Of a stretch of 64,000 nucleotides of DNA, positions 16,822 to 26,682 are shown in pieces (the stretch's first letter is position 1; the number at the start of each line of letters is the position of its first letter). This DNA comes from VAZQ01 sp963739175 (GTDB lineage Bacteria > Pseudomonadota > Alphaproteobacteria > Rhizobiales > Xanthobacteraceae): positions 1,116,001-1,180,000 of the forward strand of contig CAVTZH010000009.1 of NCBI GenBank assembly GCA_963739175.1. Reading direction: 5' to 3'. A program made the translations under genes and the position numbers. The notes below the pieces were generated by a model. The model saw nothing but the letters and a program-made list of their open reading frames with translations. It searched no databases and had not been told where the DNA came from.

Positions 16822-19486
16822 ATGGACGAACTGCTTCGGGACTTCCTCACCGAAACGCACGAGAGCATCGACGTGGTCGACGTCGAGCTCGTGCGCTTTG
16901 AGCAGGACCCTAACAACGCGAAGATCCTCAACAACATCTTCCGTCTCGTCCACACCATCAAAGGGACCTGCGGCTTCCTCAATCTGCCGCGGCTCGAAGC
17001 GCTGACGCATGCCGCGGAAGCGCTCATGGGCAAATTCCGCGACGGCGCGCGCGTCACCGGCGACGCGGTGACGCTGGTTCTTGCGACCCTGGACCGCGTG
17101 AAAGTCCTGCTCGATCAGCTCGAGCAGAATCAGGCCGAGCCGGCGGGCGACGACCGCGACCTGATCGTGAAGCTCGAGCGCATGGCCGCGACCACCACAT
17201 CGGCACAGCCGGCGCACCAGCCGAACGAAAACGTCATCGACGAACTCGAGCGCGCGTTCCGCGATACGCCCGCGCCGCGCTACCAGCCCGCAGCCCCGCC
17301 GCCGCCCGCGGCCGCGCCAGCACCAAGCGTTCCGGCGCCCGCTCCCGCGTCAAGCGCTCCGGCGCCGGTCGCAGTGGGCGCGCAGGCCGACGCCAGCGCC
17401 AACGGCGACACCAACGGCCGCGAGGAAGAGCGCGCCGACAGCAAGGTCGCGAACCAGTCGATCCGCGTGCATGTCGATACCCTCGAGTATCTGATGACCA
17501 TGGTCTCGGAGCTGGTGCTCACGCGCAACCAGCTGCTCGATATCGGCCGGCGGCACGAGGATTCCGAATTCAAGGCGCCGCTGCAGCGCCTCTCCAACGT
17601 CACCGCGGAGCTGCAGGAAGGCGTGATGAAGACGCGCATGCAGCCGATCGGCAATGCGTGGCAGAAGCTGCCGCGGATCGTGCGCGATCTCTCCGCCGAG
17701 CTTGGCAAGCCGATCGAATTCGAGATGCAGGGCGCCGAGACCGAGCTCGACCGGCAGGTGCTCGACCTGATCAAGGATCCGCTGATCCACATGGTGCGCA
17801 ATTCGGCTGATCACGGCCTCGAGATGCCGGCCGACCGGCGCGCCGCCGGCAAGCCCGAGAAGGGCACGATCCGGCTCTCCGCCTGGCACGAAGGCGGCCA
17901 CATCATCGTCGAGGTCTCCGACGACGGGCGCGGCCTCGACGCCGCGCGCATCAAGTCAAAGGCGATCGAGCGGGGTCTGGTTTCCGAATCCGAAGCCGAC
18001 AAGCTGTCGGAGTCGCAGGTCCAGAAGTTCATCTTCATGCCCGGCTTCTCGACCGCGTCGAAGGTGACGAGCGTATCCGGGCGCGGCGTCGGCATGGACG
18101 TGGTCCGCGCCAACATGGATCAGATCGGCGGCGTGATCGACGTCAAGTCCGTGCTCGGCCAGGGCACGAGCTTCATCATCAAAATTCCGCTGACGCTCGC
18201 GATCGTGTCCGCTCTGATCGTGCAGTGCGCCGGCGATCGCTTCGCGATCCCGCAGCTGGCGGTGGTCGAACTGGTTCGCGTACGCAACAATTCGGAACAC
18301 CGCATCGAGCGCATCAAGGATGCCGCCGTGCTTCGGTTGCGCAACAAGCTGCTGCCGCTGTTCCGGCTGAGCAGCCTGCTCAAGATCAGAGAGGAAGCCG
18401 ACAACGACGTCGAGAACGGCTTCATCGTCGTCACGCAGGTCGGCAGCCAGACCTTCGGCGTCGTGGTCGACGCGGTGTTCCACACCGAGGAGATCGTGGT
18501 GAAGCCGATGTCGGGCAAGCTCCGGCATATCTCGATGTTCTGCGGCAATACCATCCTTGGCGACGGCTCGGTGATCATGATCGTCGATCCGAACGGGATC
18601 GCGCAGCGTCTGTCCGGCTCGTCGTCCACGCGCATGATCGCGGAGACGGTAGTCGAGCGCGGGCCGGAGGAGGGCATGGTGGAATCCATGCTGCTGTTCC
18701 GCGCCGGCTCGCCGCACCCGAAAGCGGTGCCGCTATCACTGGTCACGCGGCTCGAAGAGATCGATCCCAAGGCCATCGAACGCACCAACGATCGCGCGGT
18801 CGTACAATATCGCGGCCAGCTCATGCCGTTGGTGCCGGTCAACAACGACGTGCGCGTCAAGAGCACCGGCTCGCAGGCGCTCCTGGTGTTCAGCGACGAT
18901 GGCCGTTCCATGGGCCTGATGGTCGACGAGATCGTCGACATCGTCGAGGAGCGGCTCGATATCGAGCTGGTGAGCAACACGGCGGGCGTCCTGGGGTCCG
19001 CGGTCATCAAGGGCCAGGCCACCGAGGTGATCGACATCGCCCACTACCTGCCACTGGCGTTCGAGGATTGGCTGCATTGGCGGCATCATCAGACCGCCGT
19101 GGCGCCGCACCATGTGCTGCTGGTCGACGACGCGCCGTTCTTCCGCAACATGCTAGCGCCGGTGCTCAAGGCCGCCGGCTATGTCGTGACGCCGGCTTCG
19201 TCGGTCGACGAGGCGATCGCGCTGCTGCAAGGCGGCCGCCGTTTCGACGTCGTCGTCACCGACATCGAGATGCCCGGCAAGGACGGTTTCGAGCTCGCAG
19301 CGGCGGTGCGCGCCAATCCGCGGACCGCCAACCTGCCGGTCATCGGATTGTCTTCGCTGGTTTCGGCCGAGGCGGTCGAGCGAGGACGGCGAGGTCGGCC
19401 TGCACGACTACGTGGCCAAGTTCGACCGGACCGGGCTGATCGCGGCGCTCAAGGAGCAGACCGCCGAGCTGGTGCGGGCGGCGTAA
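16822..19486 (+). CDS. cheA: chemotaxis histidine kinase CheA with two CheW-like domains and a C-terminal receiver, frameshifted near the end
   Basis: About 887 residues. Domains in order: HPt with His44 in RLVHTIKGTCGFL; a Pro/Ala linker (about 140-200); dimerisation helices; the HATPase with HMVRNSADHG, DDGRGLD and GRGVGMDVV; one CheW-like domain (DRFAIPQLAVVELVR); a second CheW-like domain (SMLLFRAGSPHPKAVPLS); and a receiver (LLVDDAPFFRNML, VVTDIEMPGKDGF). The final residues change frame near 19385: VERGR is followed one base later by EVGLHDYVAKFDRTGLIAAL, so one extra C is likely. The ATG at 16822 matches the usual MDELLRDFL start; the TTG at 16804 is less likely. CheA phosphorylates CheY and CheB encoded downstream. 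Confidence 0.95.
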
Positions 19487-19495
19487 AGGATCGAG

Positions 19496-19954
19496 ATGAG
19501 CGAGGCACCGGAAAACGTCATCGAATACGTCACCGCAACGGTGGGCGGGCAGTTGTTCGGCCTGCCGATCTCGCGCGTGCAGGACGTGTTTGCGCCGGAT
19601 CGCCTGACGCGGGTGCCGCTGGCGCCGCCGGAGATCGCGGGGCTGCTCAATCTGCGTGGCCGCATCGTCACGGCCATCGACCTGCGCCGGCGGCTCGGCC
19701 TCGGCGCGCCGGCAGGCGACGCGCCGCGGATGGCGGTCGGCGTCGAATGGAAAGGCGAGTCCTACGGTCTGCTGATCGACGCCATCGGCGAGGTGCTCAA
19801 GCTGCCGATGAGCGATCGTGAAGACAATCCGGTCAATCTCGATCCGGGGCTCGCGCGGGTATCCGCCGGCGTGCATCGGCTCGACGGCAAGCTTTTGGTG
19901 GTTCTCGATGTCGACCGGGTACTCGACATCGCGCCGCGATCCGAGGCGGCATGA
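19496..19954 (+). CDS. cheW: chemotaxis adaptor CheW
   Basis: 152 residues, a single CheW domain: VTATVGGQLFGLPISRVQDV, then PEIAGLLNLRGRIVTAIDLR (the NLRG core) and DGKLLVVLDVDRVL at the end. CheW bridges chemoreceptors to CheA at the membrane arrays. The ATG at 19496 follows the cheA stop by nine bases, as expected for tightly linked expression. No receptor (MCP) gene is present in the window. Confidence 0.94.
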   Translation: MSEAPENVIEYVTATVGGQLFGLPISRVQDVFAPDRLTRVPLAPPEIAGLLNLRGRIVTAIDLRRRLGLGAPAGDAPRMAVGVEWKGESYGLLIDAIGEVLKLPMSDREDNPVNLDPGLARVSAGVHRLDGKLLVVLDVDRVLDIAPRSEAA

Positions 19955-20009
19955 GAAGCGGTCAACAAAAACGGTGTCGGTCACCGCATGGAGTGGAGCG
20001 AGGGTAGCG

Positions 20010-20375
20010 ATGAAAACCTGTTTGGTTGTCGATGACTCCAGCGTCATCCGAAAGGTGGCGCGGAGAATTCTCGAAGGGCTTGAGTTCGAAATCGTCGAGG
20101 CGGAAGACGGCGAGCAGGCGATCGAGGTCTGCCGCGGCAAGATGCCCGACGCCGTCCTGCTCGACTGGAACATGCCGAAGATGGACGGCTACGAGTTCCT
20201 GCGTTCGCTGCGGCGGATGCCGGACGGCGATCGGCCGAAGGTCGTGTTCTGCACCACGGAGAACGACGTCGCGCACATCGCGCGCGCGCTGCACGCCGGG
20301 GCGAACGAGTACATCATGAAACCCTTCGACAAGGAGATTGTCGAAGCCAAGTTTCAGGAAGTCGGCCTGCTCTAG
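20010..20375 (+). CDS. cheY: single-domain response regulator CheY
   Basis: 121 residues, receiver domain only: acidic pocket VVDDSS, phospho-acceptor Asp52 in LLDWNMPKMDGYEF, Thr in FCTTEND and Lys in KPFDKE. Phosphorylated CheY binds the flagellar motor switch (FliM/FliN) to change rotation. Start at 20010 follows a GGAG-rich leader; the longer frame from 19818 overlaps cheW and is not protein-like. Confidence 0.94.
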   Translation: MKTCLVVDDSSVIRKVARRILEGLEFEIVEAEDGEQAIEVCRGKMPDAVLLDWNMPKMDGYEFLRSLRRMPDGDRPKVVFCTTENDVAHIARALHAGANEYIMKPFDKEIVEAKFQEVGLL

Positions 20376-20390
20376 TCGCCGCGCGTCGCG

Positions 20391-20410
20391 TTCGTTGGCG
20401 TTCGTTGGCG
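20391..20410. repeat. tandem 10-bp repeat before cheB
   Basis: TTCGTTGGCG occurs twice in direct succession, followed by a degenerate third copy (TTTTGTAGCG). It fills most of the gap between cheY and cheB. No function is visible; its copy number could vary by slippage. Confidence 0.7.
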
Positions 20411-20444
20411 TTTTGTAGCGTTCCGTAACTCAGTCAGTGGTGCG

Positions 20445-21641
20445 ATGAGTATTGCAGTCGCCTCTCCGACGCCGCATCCCGAATCCGGCCAGGGGCCGAT
20501 CCGGGTCATGGTCGTCGACGACGCCGTGGTCGTTCGCGGCCTGCTGACGCGATGGATCGAGGCGGAAGACGGGCTGCAGATCGTCGGCTCGATGCGCAGC
20601 GGCCGTGAGGCGATCGAGCAGCTCGAGCGCGCCAATCCCGACGTCGTCATCCTCGACGTCGACATGCCCGACACCGACGGCATCACCGCGCTGCCGCGGC
20701 TGCTCGAGAAGAAGCGCGACCTCGTCGTGATCATGGCGTCGACGCTGACGCGCCGCAACGCCGAGATCAGCTTGCGCGCGCTCGCGCTCGGCGCTTCGGA
20801 CTATATCCCGAAGCCGGAGAGCACGCGCGAAATCACGACCTCGGCCTCGTTCCGCCGCGAGCTGATCGAGAAGATCAAGGCGCTGGGATCGCGCCGCAAA
20901 CGCGCCGCGGCCGCCGCTCCGGCGCCGGCCGCTTCTGCGACGGCGCGGACGTTCGAGCGCCCCGAAGAGGCCGCGCTGCGTCGGGTCCCAAGTCCACCGA
21001 TTGCACCGGCGCCGCAAGAGCATGGGGCGCTGAAGCTGCGCCCGCTTCCGATGATCCCGCCGCGCGTGCTTCTGATCGGCGCATCGACCGGCGGCCCGCA
21101 GGCGCTCAACCGTTGTCTCGCCCAGCTCACCAGCGTGATCGATCTCGCGCCGGTGCTGGTGGTGCAGCACATGCCGCCGACGTTCACGACCATTCTCGCC
21201 GAACATCTGTCGCGTGCGGTCGGGCGGCCGGCGCACGAGGCGATCGACGGCGAAGAGGTCAGGGCAGGGCAGATCTATATCGCGCCCGGCGGCCGCCACA
21301 TGCGTGTCGTGCGCCGCGACGGCAATCCGACGATCGCGCTCGACGACGGGCCGCTGATCAATTTCTGCAAGCCGGCAGTCGATTCGCTGTTCGATTCCGC
21401 GGCGGAGATCTGGGGCGCGAAGAATCTCGCCATCGTGCTCACCGGCATGGGCTCCGACGGCACCCGCGGCGCAGCCAAGCTGACCGCGGCGGGCGGAACC
21501 GTGATCGCGCAGGACGAAGAGACGAGCGTCGTCTGGGGCATGCCGGGCTCGGTCGCGGCCGCCGGGCTGTGCTCGGCCGTGCTGCCGCTCGACCTGATCG
21601 CGCCGAAGGTCGTCCGCCTGTTTGGGGGAGGTCACGCGTGA
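20445..21641 (+). CDS. cheB: protein-glutamate methylesterase/deamidase CheB
   Basis: 398 residues. An N-terminal receiver (MVVDDAVVVRG, Asp71 in VVILDVDMPDTDG, KPES) is joined by an Ala/Pro linker to the methylesterase domain with the catalytic triad: Ser in LIGASTGGPQAL, His in VVQHMPPTF, Asp in TGMGSDGTRG. CheB removes methyl groups from chemoreceptors after phosphorylation by CheA, opposing CheR encoded next. The stop TGA overlaps the GTG start of cheR. Confidence 0.95.
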   Translation: MSIAVASPTPHPESGQGPIRVMVVDDAVVVRGLLTRWIEAEDGLQIVGSMRSGREAIEQLERANPDVVILDVDMPDTDGITALPRLLEKKRDLVVIMASTLTRRNAEISLRALALGASDYIPKPESTREITTSASFRRELIEKIKALGSRRKRAAAAAPAPAASATARTFERPEEAALRRVPSPPIAPAPQEHGALKLRPLPMIPPRVLLIGASTGGPQALNRCLAQLTSVIDLAPVLVVQHMPPTFTTILAEHLSRAVGRPAHEAIDGEEVRAGQIYIAPGGRHMRVVRRDGNPTIALDDGPLINFCKPAVDSLFDSAAEIWGAKNLAIVLTGMGSDGTRGAAKLTAAGGTVIAQDEETSVVWGMPGSVAAAGLCSAVLPLDLIAPKVVRLFGGGHA

Positions 21642-22498
21642 CCCCCCTCGACTACGATTATCTGCGCAAGCTGGTGAAGGAGCGGTCGGGCCTCGTGCTC
21701 TCGGCCGACAAGCAATATCTGGTCGAAAGCCGGCTGCTGCCGGTTGCGCGCAAGGCCGGGCTCACGGGCCTTTCCGAGCTGGTGCAGCAGATCAAGGGCG
21801 CGAAAGCGCAGGCGCTCGTGGTCGAAGTCGTCGAAGCGATGATGACGAACGAGTCGTTCTTCTTCCGCGACAAGCTGCCGTTCGAGCATTTCCGCGACAC
21901 CATCATCCCGTCGCTGGTCGCGGCGCGCGCCAGCCAGCGCCGGATCCGGATCTGGTGCGCGGCGGCCTCGACCGGCCAGGAGCCATATTCGCTGGCGATG
22001 TGCCTGAAGGAGCTCGCGCCATTGGTCGCCGGCTGGCGGATCGACATCGTCGCCACCGATCTCTCGAACGAGGTGCTCGAAAAGGCGAAGGCCGGCATCT
22101 ACAGCCAGTTCGAGGTCCAGCGCGGACTGCCGATTCAAATGCTGATCAAATATTTCGCGCAGATCGGCGATACCTGGCAGATCGCGCCCGAGATCCGCGC
22201 CATGGTGCAGTTCCGCTCGTTCAACCTCCTGAACGACTTTGCCGGCCTTGGCATGTTCGACGTCGTGTTCTGCCGTAACGTTCTGATCTATTTCGACCAG
22301 CAGACCAAGATCGGCATGCTCGACCGCATGGCGCGCACGGTCGAGCGCGACGGCTATCTCGTGCTTGGCGCGGCCGAGACCGTGGTCGGCCTCACCGACA
22401 GCTTCAAGCCGGCGCCGGATCGGCGCGGGCTCTATGCGCCGAACACCGGTACGCGGGCGTCCGCGCCGCGGCTCGCCGTGGTCGCCGGCGGCCGCTGA
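21638..22498 (+). CDS. cheR: chemotaxis protein methyltransferase CheR
   Basis: 286 residues starting at a GTG that overlaps the cheB stop (GTGA), with GGGGGAGG just upstream. The N-terminal all-helical domain is followed by VEAMMTNESFFFRDKLPFEH (the NETxFFRD signature), RIRIWCAAASTGQEPYSLAM (SAM-binding glycine/acidic loop) and FDVVFCRNVLIYFDQQTK. CheR methylates glutamates of chemoreceptors using S-adenosylmethionine. It is the last gene of the che operon. Confidence 0.95.
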   Translation: MTPLDYDYLRKLVKERSGLVLSADKQYLVESRLLPVARKAGLTGLSELVQQIKGAKAQALVVEVVEAMMTNESFFFRDKLPFEHFRDTIIPSLVAARASQRRIRIWCAAASTGQEPYSLAMCLKELAPLVAGWRIDIVATDLSNEVLEKAKAGIYSQFEVQRGLPIQMLIKYFAQIGDTWQIAPEIRAMVQFRSFNLLNDFAGLGMFDVVFCRNVLIYFDQQTKIGMLDRMARTVERDGYLVLGAAETVVGLTDSFKPAPDRRGLYAPNTGTRASAPRLAVVAGGR

Positions 22499-22585
22499 CC
22501 GCGCAACATCTTCTTACGTTACTTCCCTTCGTCGCAGGCGCCATCGTATGGTGACCGTCCCACCTGTGCGTAAGGACGGTTCCGC

Positions 22586-24290
22586 ATGAAGGTCGCCCAA
22601 GCCATCAGCCGCGCGCTCGTATCGGAAGGCGTCACGCTCGCCGCCGGCATCGCCGGCCAGTCGATCTGGCCGGTCATCGACGCCATCGGCGACTGTGAGG
22701 AAGTGTCGCTGATGTATGCGCGGCAGGAGCGGGTGGCGTTCGACATCTGCGATGGCTTTGCGCGCGCCAGCGGCAATCCGGCGGTGGTGTTCACCGATGC
22801 CGGACCGGCGGCCGCCAACCTGATGGGCGGCATCGTCAATTCCTGGGGCGACTCGGTGCCGGTGCTGTTCCTCGCCGGGCATAACGAGCGCACCCGGGTC
22901 GCCAGCAAGTTCACCAAGGAAATCCCGTTTCTCGAAATCTTCGCGCCGGTCAGCAAGTGGGCGGCGATGATCGACGATCCGTCCAAGGTGGCGGAGACGC
23001 TGCGGCGTGCCTTCATGCACATGCGCACCGGACGGCCGGGGCCGGTCGCGCTCGGCGTGCCCGTTGACGTGGCGCAGATGGAGGTCGGCAATTTCGAGTA
23101 TCTGCCGGTGTCGCCGCTTCCGCGCGTGCGCAGCGGCGCTGATCCGGACGCGATCGCCGCGGCCATCGATCTCATCGGCAATGCGGAGCGGCCGTACGTC
23201 TATGTCGGCGCCGGCGTGCTTGTTCTCGGAAGCGACCGACGAACTGGTGCGCTTCGCCGAGCTGCTGACGCTGCCGGTCGCGACCACGCTGAACGGCAAG
23301 AGCGCCTTCCCGGAGAATCACGCGCTTGCGCTCGGCATTGGCGGCTTCGGCCGCGCCTCCTATGGCTCGCTGCCGGCTACGGTGCTGGGCGAGAGCGCCG
23401 ACGTCATCCTGACGGTCGGCTGCGGGTTCAAGCAGCACGCGACGGTGGCGCGCCCGAGCCAGCGCACCAGACACATCCAGGTCGACGTCGACCCGACCGA
23501 GGTCAACCGCGACCATGTCGCGGACGTGGCGATCCTCGGCGACGCCAAGGTGGTGTTGCGCCAGCTCGCCGAGGCCGCCAAGGCGCGGCTGCCGGCGGCG
23601 CGGCTCGCGCCGGTCGAGCGGCGCTTCCAGGAGCTCGGCGAGCTCCGCCAGCGCTGGGCCGCCGCCTGCGAGCCGCTGCTCGGCTCGGACGAGACGCCGA
23701 TCAATCCGTTCCGCGTGACGCGCGAATTCATGAAGCTCGTCGACCCGGCCGAGACCATCGTCCTGCATGACGCCGGCACCGTGCGCGGCACCACCTCGCA
23801 GCATTACATCGCGCCGCGGCCGCGCTCGTTCCTCGGCTTCGGCGTGCAGAGCGCGATGGGCTGGTCGCTCGGCGCCGCCATCGGCGCCAAGAAGGCGCAG
23901 CCCGGCAAGCTGGTCACCGCATTCATCGGCGAAGAGGCGCTGAACGAGACCGCGATGGATATCGAGACGTCGATCCGCAACGACGCGCCGATCCTTATCA
24001 TCGTGAAGAACAACCGCAAGGTGCCCGATCAGGACGGCGGCAAGAGCAAGAAGCTCGCGGTCGCCCGCTTCAAGCAGGGCGTCGACATCGGCGCGCTTGC
24101 GACCGCGCTCGGCGCCAAGGCCTATCGCATCGAGAAGCCCGGCGATCTCGCCGGGACGCTGTCGGCTGCGATCGCGAACGTGCGCGGCGGCCAGACCGCG
24201 GTGGTGGAGGTGATAACCGCGCGCATCAACGGCAGCCTGCATCACCTCTGGGATCCGAACGCCAAGTCGGGCAGGGGCGAAGGCGGATGA
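22586..24290 (+). CDS. thiamine-diphosphate-dependent enzyme, acetolactate synthase-like, frameshifted
   Basis: About 568 residues once joined, the normal size for the acetolactate-synthase/benzoylformate-decarboxylase family. The N-terminal PYR domain has the cofactor-activating Glu in YARQERVAFDICDGFARASG; the central domain has RHIQVDVDPTEVNRDH; the C-terminal PP domain has SAMGWSLGAAIGAKKA. The usual ThDP motif GDG-N(24-27)-NN reads GEEALN...VKNN, so the metal-binding Asp is Glu. The frame breaks near 23222: GVLVLG should read GVL-FSEATDELVRFAELL, one extra G. Reaction unknown; the convergent cupin/TctC operon suggests a carboxylate pathway. Confidence 0.85.
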
Positions 24291-24333
24291 AGGCTAATCC
24301 AGTGGGTCGAAGCGGTGCAGCGACGGCAGCGTG

Positions 24334-24460
24334 CTCCCTCTCCCCGCTTGCGGGGAGAGGGTCGGGGTGAGGGGGACTCTCAACGACCGCGCTCTGTCGA
24401 GAGCCCCCCTCACCCGGATCGCTTACGCGATCCGACCTCTCCCCGCAGGCGGGGAGAGGT
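24334..24460. repeat. composite intergenic palindrome cluster (CTCTCCCCGC type)
   Basis: Between the ThDP gene and the convergent cupin gene lie two copies of the hairpin CCTCTCCCCGC/GCGGGGAGAGG, facing complementary GGTGAGGGGG/CCCCCCTCACC arms and a small GGATCGC-TTAC-GCGATCC hairpin. This is the common dispersed extragenic palindrome of alphaproteobacteria. It may act as a two-way transcript terminator or stabiliser here. Confidence 0.85.
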
Positions 24461-24513
24461 GACGGAGTGCGCGGCACCGCTTCACCCCACGCTGCTGGAT
24501 GAGATGCTCGTTG

Positions 24514-25065
24514 TTACATCTGCCCGTCGTGCTGCGAGAACACGACCAGGCACGGCTTGTCGGAGCGGTTTGACCAGGCGTGGTTGGTGCCGCGCTGGAT
24601 CACGGTGTCGCCTTCCTTGAGATGCACCTCCTCGGTGTCGAGCACCAAGGTGATCTCGCCTTCGAGGATGTAGCAGAAGTCGAACGTCCGCGTGCGTTGC
24701 ATGTAGGGATGCGGCGCGCCGGCCGACGCGGTCGATGCAGCAGGCGAGCCCATGGCGGCGAAATGCGCCTGCACGTCGTCGGCCGTGATCCTGCTTATGT
24801 AAGGAGCTTCCGGCGGAAACTCGACCACGCGGCAGACCGAGCCGTTCGGCGGCGGCTCGATGGTGTGCGGCAGATGCAGCGTCTCGCGCAAGCCTCTGAC
24901 GCGCGCCGGCGTGGTGTCGGTCACCCACAGCCGCGTCGATGCGAAGCCCGGCCGTGCCGGATCGAGCGTCACGTCGGGGGAGGGCGCATCGCTGTGCACC
25001 ACCGCCTTGCCGCTATCGTCCTCGCCGGCGACAACGCGCCTGATCGGCCTGACCATGTTATCCAT
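24514..25065 (-). CDS. cupin-domain protein
   Basis: 183 residues. The C-terminal half is a single cupin barrel: DFCYILEGEITLVLDTEEVHLKEGD is the first conserved segment and VIQRGTNHAWSNRSDKPCLV the second with its His. The first-segment histidines of metal cupins are replaced (FDFCY), so metal binding is uncertain. N-terminal VRPIRRVVAGEDDSGKAVV is shared in pattern with the next gene (MRRVVTGHNAQGKSCVL), so the two are paralogues in one operon; they lie seven bases apart. Such proteins resemble gentisate-dioxygenase-like cupins of aromatic pathways, but no reaction can be assigned. Confidence 0.85.
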   Translation of the reverse strand: MDNMVRPIRRVVAGEDDSGKAVVHSDAPSPDVTLDPARPGFASTRLWVTDTTPARVRGLRETLHLPHTIEPPPNGSVCRVVEFPPEAPYISRITADDVQAHFAAMGSPAASTASAGAPHPYMQRTRTFDFCYILEGEITLVLDTEEVHLKEGDTVIQRGTNHAWSNRSDKPCLVVFSQHDGQM

Positions 25066-25071
25066 CCTTGA

Positions 25072-25632
25072 TTATTCGTAGGTCGCGCCGATCATGACGT
25101 AGCCCATCAGGCTGTCGTCCTCGGGATTGCTCCAGGCGTGGTAGTTGCCGAGCTCGATCACGAAGTCGCCCTTGCCGAGCGGCACCTCTTGATCGTCGAG
25201 GACGAGCGTGCGGCGGCCGGCGGCGACAAAGCCGTAGTCGACCGAGCGGGTCTTGTGCACGACCGAGCGCCCGGCCTGCCGGCCGCCCTTGTCGCCGCGG
25301 CCGGTGACCGGATCGAACACCGGTTCGTGCAGTGGGATCGCGTGCGGGTCCTTGGCAGGGTCATAACCATCCGGGATGCGCAGCGAGCGCACGAACCGCA
25401 GGAATGCGCCGTGCTGCGGCGGATCGTGCGTGAACGGCGGCTGACCGTCGTCGCGGTTGCCGGCGAGCGGCACCGGCACCGGGTCGAAGCACCAGAACTC
25501 GACCATGCCGCCGCCCGGGCGTGCCGCATCCGGCCGCGTGTTCGGCGCGGCGCTGTCGTAGAGCACGCAGGATTTCCCCTGCGCGTTGTGGCCGGTCACG
25601 ACGCGGCGCATCGGTTTGAACTCGTCGGTCAT
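25072..25632 (-). CDS. cupin-domain protein
   Basis: 186 residues with the same plan as its downstream paralogue: the N-terminal MRRVVTGHNAQGKSCVLYDS motif and a C-terminal cupin (DYGFVAAGRRTLVLDDQEVPL, GDFVIELGNYHAWSNPEDD). A middle segment (FDPVTGRGDKGGRQAG) is extra compared with the neighbour. The ATG at 25632 is used rather than the TTG one codon earlier. It sits between a TctC gene and the second cupin in one transcription unit, hinting that both cupins act on, or sense, the carboxylate the receptors bind. Confidence 0.85.
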   Translation of the reverse strand: MTDEFKPMRRVVTGHNAQGKSCVLYDSAAPNTRPDAARPGGGMVEFWCFDPVPVPLAGNRDDGQPPFTHDPPQHGAFLRFVRSLRIPDGYDPAKDPHAIPLHEPVFDPVTGRGDKGGRQAGRSVVHKTRSVDYGFVAAGRRTLVLDDQEVPLGKGDFVIELGNYHAWSNPEDDSLMGYVMIGATYE

Positions 25633-25646
25633 CAAAACTCCGTTTC

Positions 25647-26667
25647 TTATTTGATGGTGTCGAGGACCATGGCGATGACCTCGGGCCTGGTCGCGATCAG
25701 GCGGTCGACCGCCTGTTGCGTCGCTTCGCCGGAGGTGGCGTCGACTTCGAGCCGCGCGCGTTCGACGTCGGCGAGGTAATTCGGGTCCTTCGCGGTCTGC
25801 TCGAGCGCGCGGCGCAGCGCCGCGACGCGCTCCGCCGGAACGCCGGGCGGCGCGACGATCGCGCGCGCGGTCGCCGCCTGCAGCATAGTCACTTCAAGAA
25901 TTTGCCGGTGCACCGGATTGTCGGTCAGCTCCAGCAAGGTCGGCGCGTCGGGCGCCCGCGCGATGCGCTTGGGCCCATGCACCGCGAGCACATTGATCAG
26001 GTTCTTCGGCAGCCAGTGCGGCGCGAGGCCGGCGAGGTTCTCGATGTTCGAGGCGGTGCCTTCGAGCTCGCCGCTCTCCATCGCGACCACGCGATTGCGC
26101 TCGTAGCCGGAGATGATCTTGAATTTCGTGTCGAGCAACCGGTTGGACATCGCCAGCAGCTGGTAGGCGGTCGAATTCCTCGTCGGCACGCCCATCACCG
26201 GCTCGCGCGTCCGCGCGTCGCGGAACGTCTTCGCGGGCGCGGTATGGAAGGTGAAGATGACGCCGGTCGCGCCTTCGAGATTGCCGATCCAGTTGAACTT
26301 GCGGGCGTCGTAGCGGACGTTCTTCGGCGTCACCACCTGGTTCATCGGGACGCTCTGGTTCGGCATGCCGATGACGCTGCCGTCCTTCTCGGCCACCTCG
26401 TAGAGCCAGTTCGCGGTGCCGATGGTGCCCGGCATGTTCACCACGATGACGTTGGGCCGGCCCGGCATATGCGCGGAGAAGTGCTTGATGAAGACGCGCG
26501 CCGCGAGGTCGTAGGTGCCGCCGGCGCTCGCGCTGACGACGAGCTTGATGGTATTGGCTGCGGTAGAAGTCCTCGACCGCGTCGGCGCTGGCGGCGTATG
26601 AGGCGAAGCAAGCGGCGGCGATCGCCGCGAATCGTGCTGCTATCCGAACGTTTCCGGTTGGTCGCAA
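25647..26667 (-). CDS. Bug/TctC family solute-binding protein, frameshifted
   Basis: About 339 residues. The 5' part has a signal peptide (AARFAAIAAACFASYAASA) and AVEDFYRSQ; after one extra T near 26553 the frame continues TIKLVVSASAGGTYDLAARVF, then PNVIVVNMPGTIGTANWLY and KDGSVIGMPNQSVPMNQVV. No ATG fits the signal-peptide frame well: TTG at 26667 is available, and the ATG region at 26686 lies in another frame, so the true start is uncertain. It is a paralogue of the next gene upstream and is followed after 14 nt by the cupin pair. Confidence 0.87.
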
Positions 26668-26682
26668 TCATCCGATCTATCA

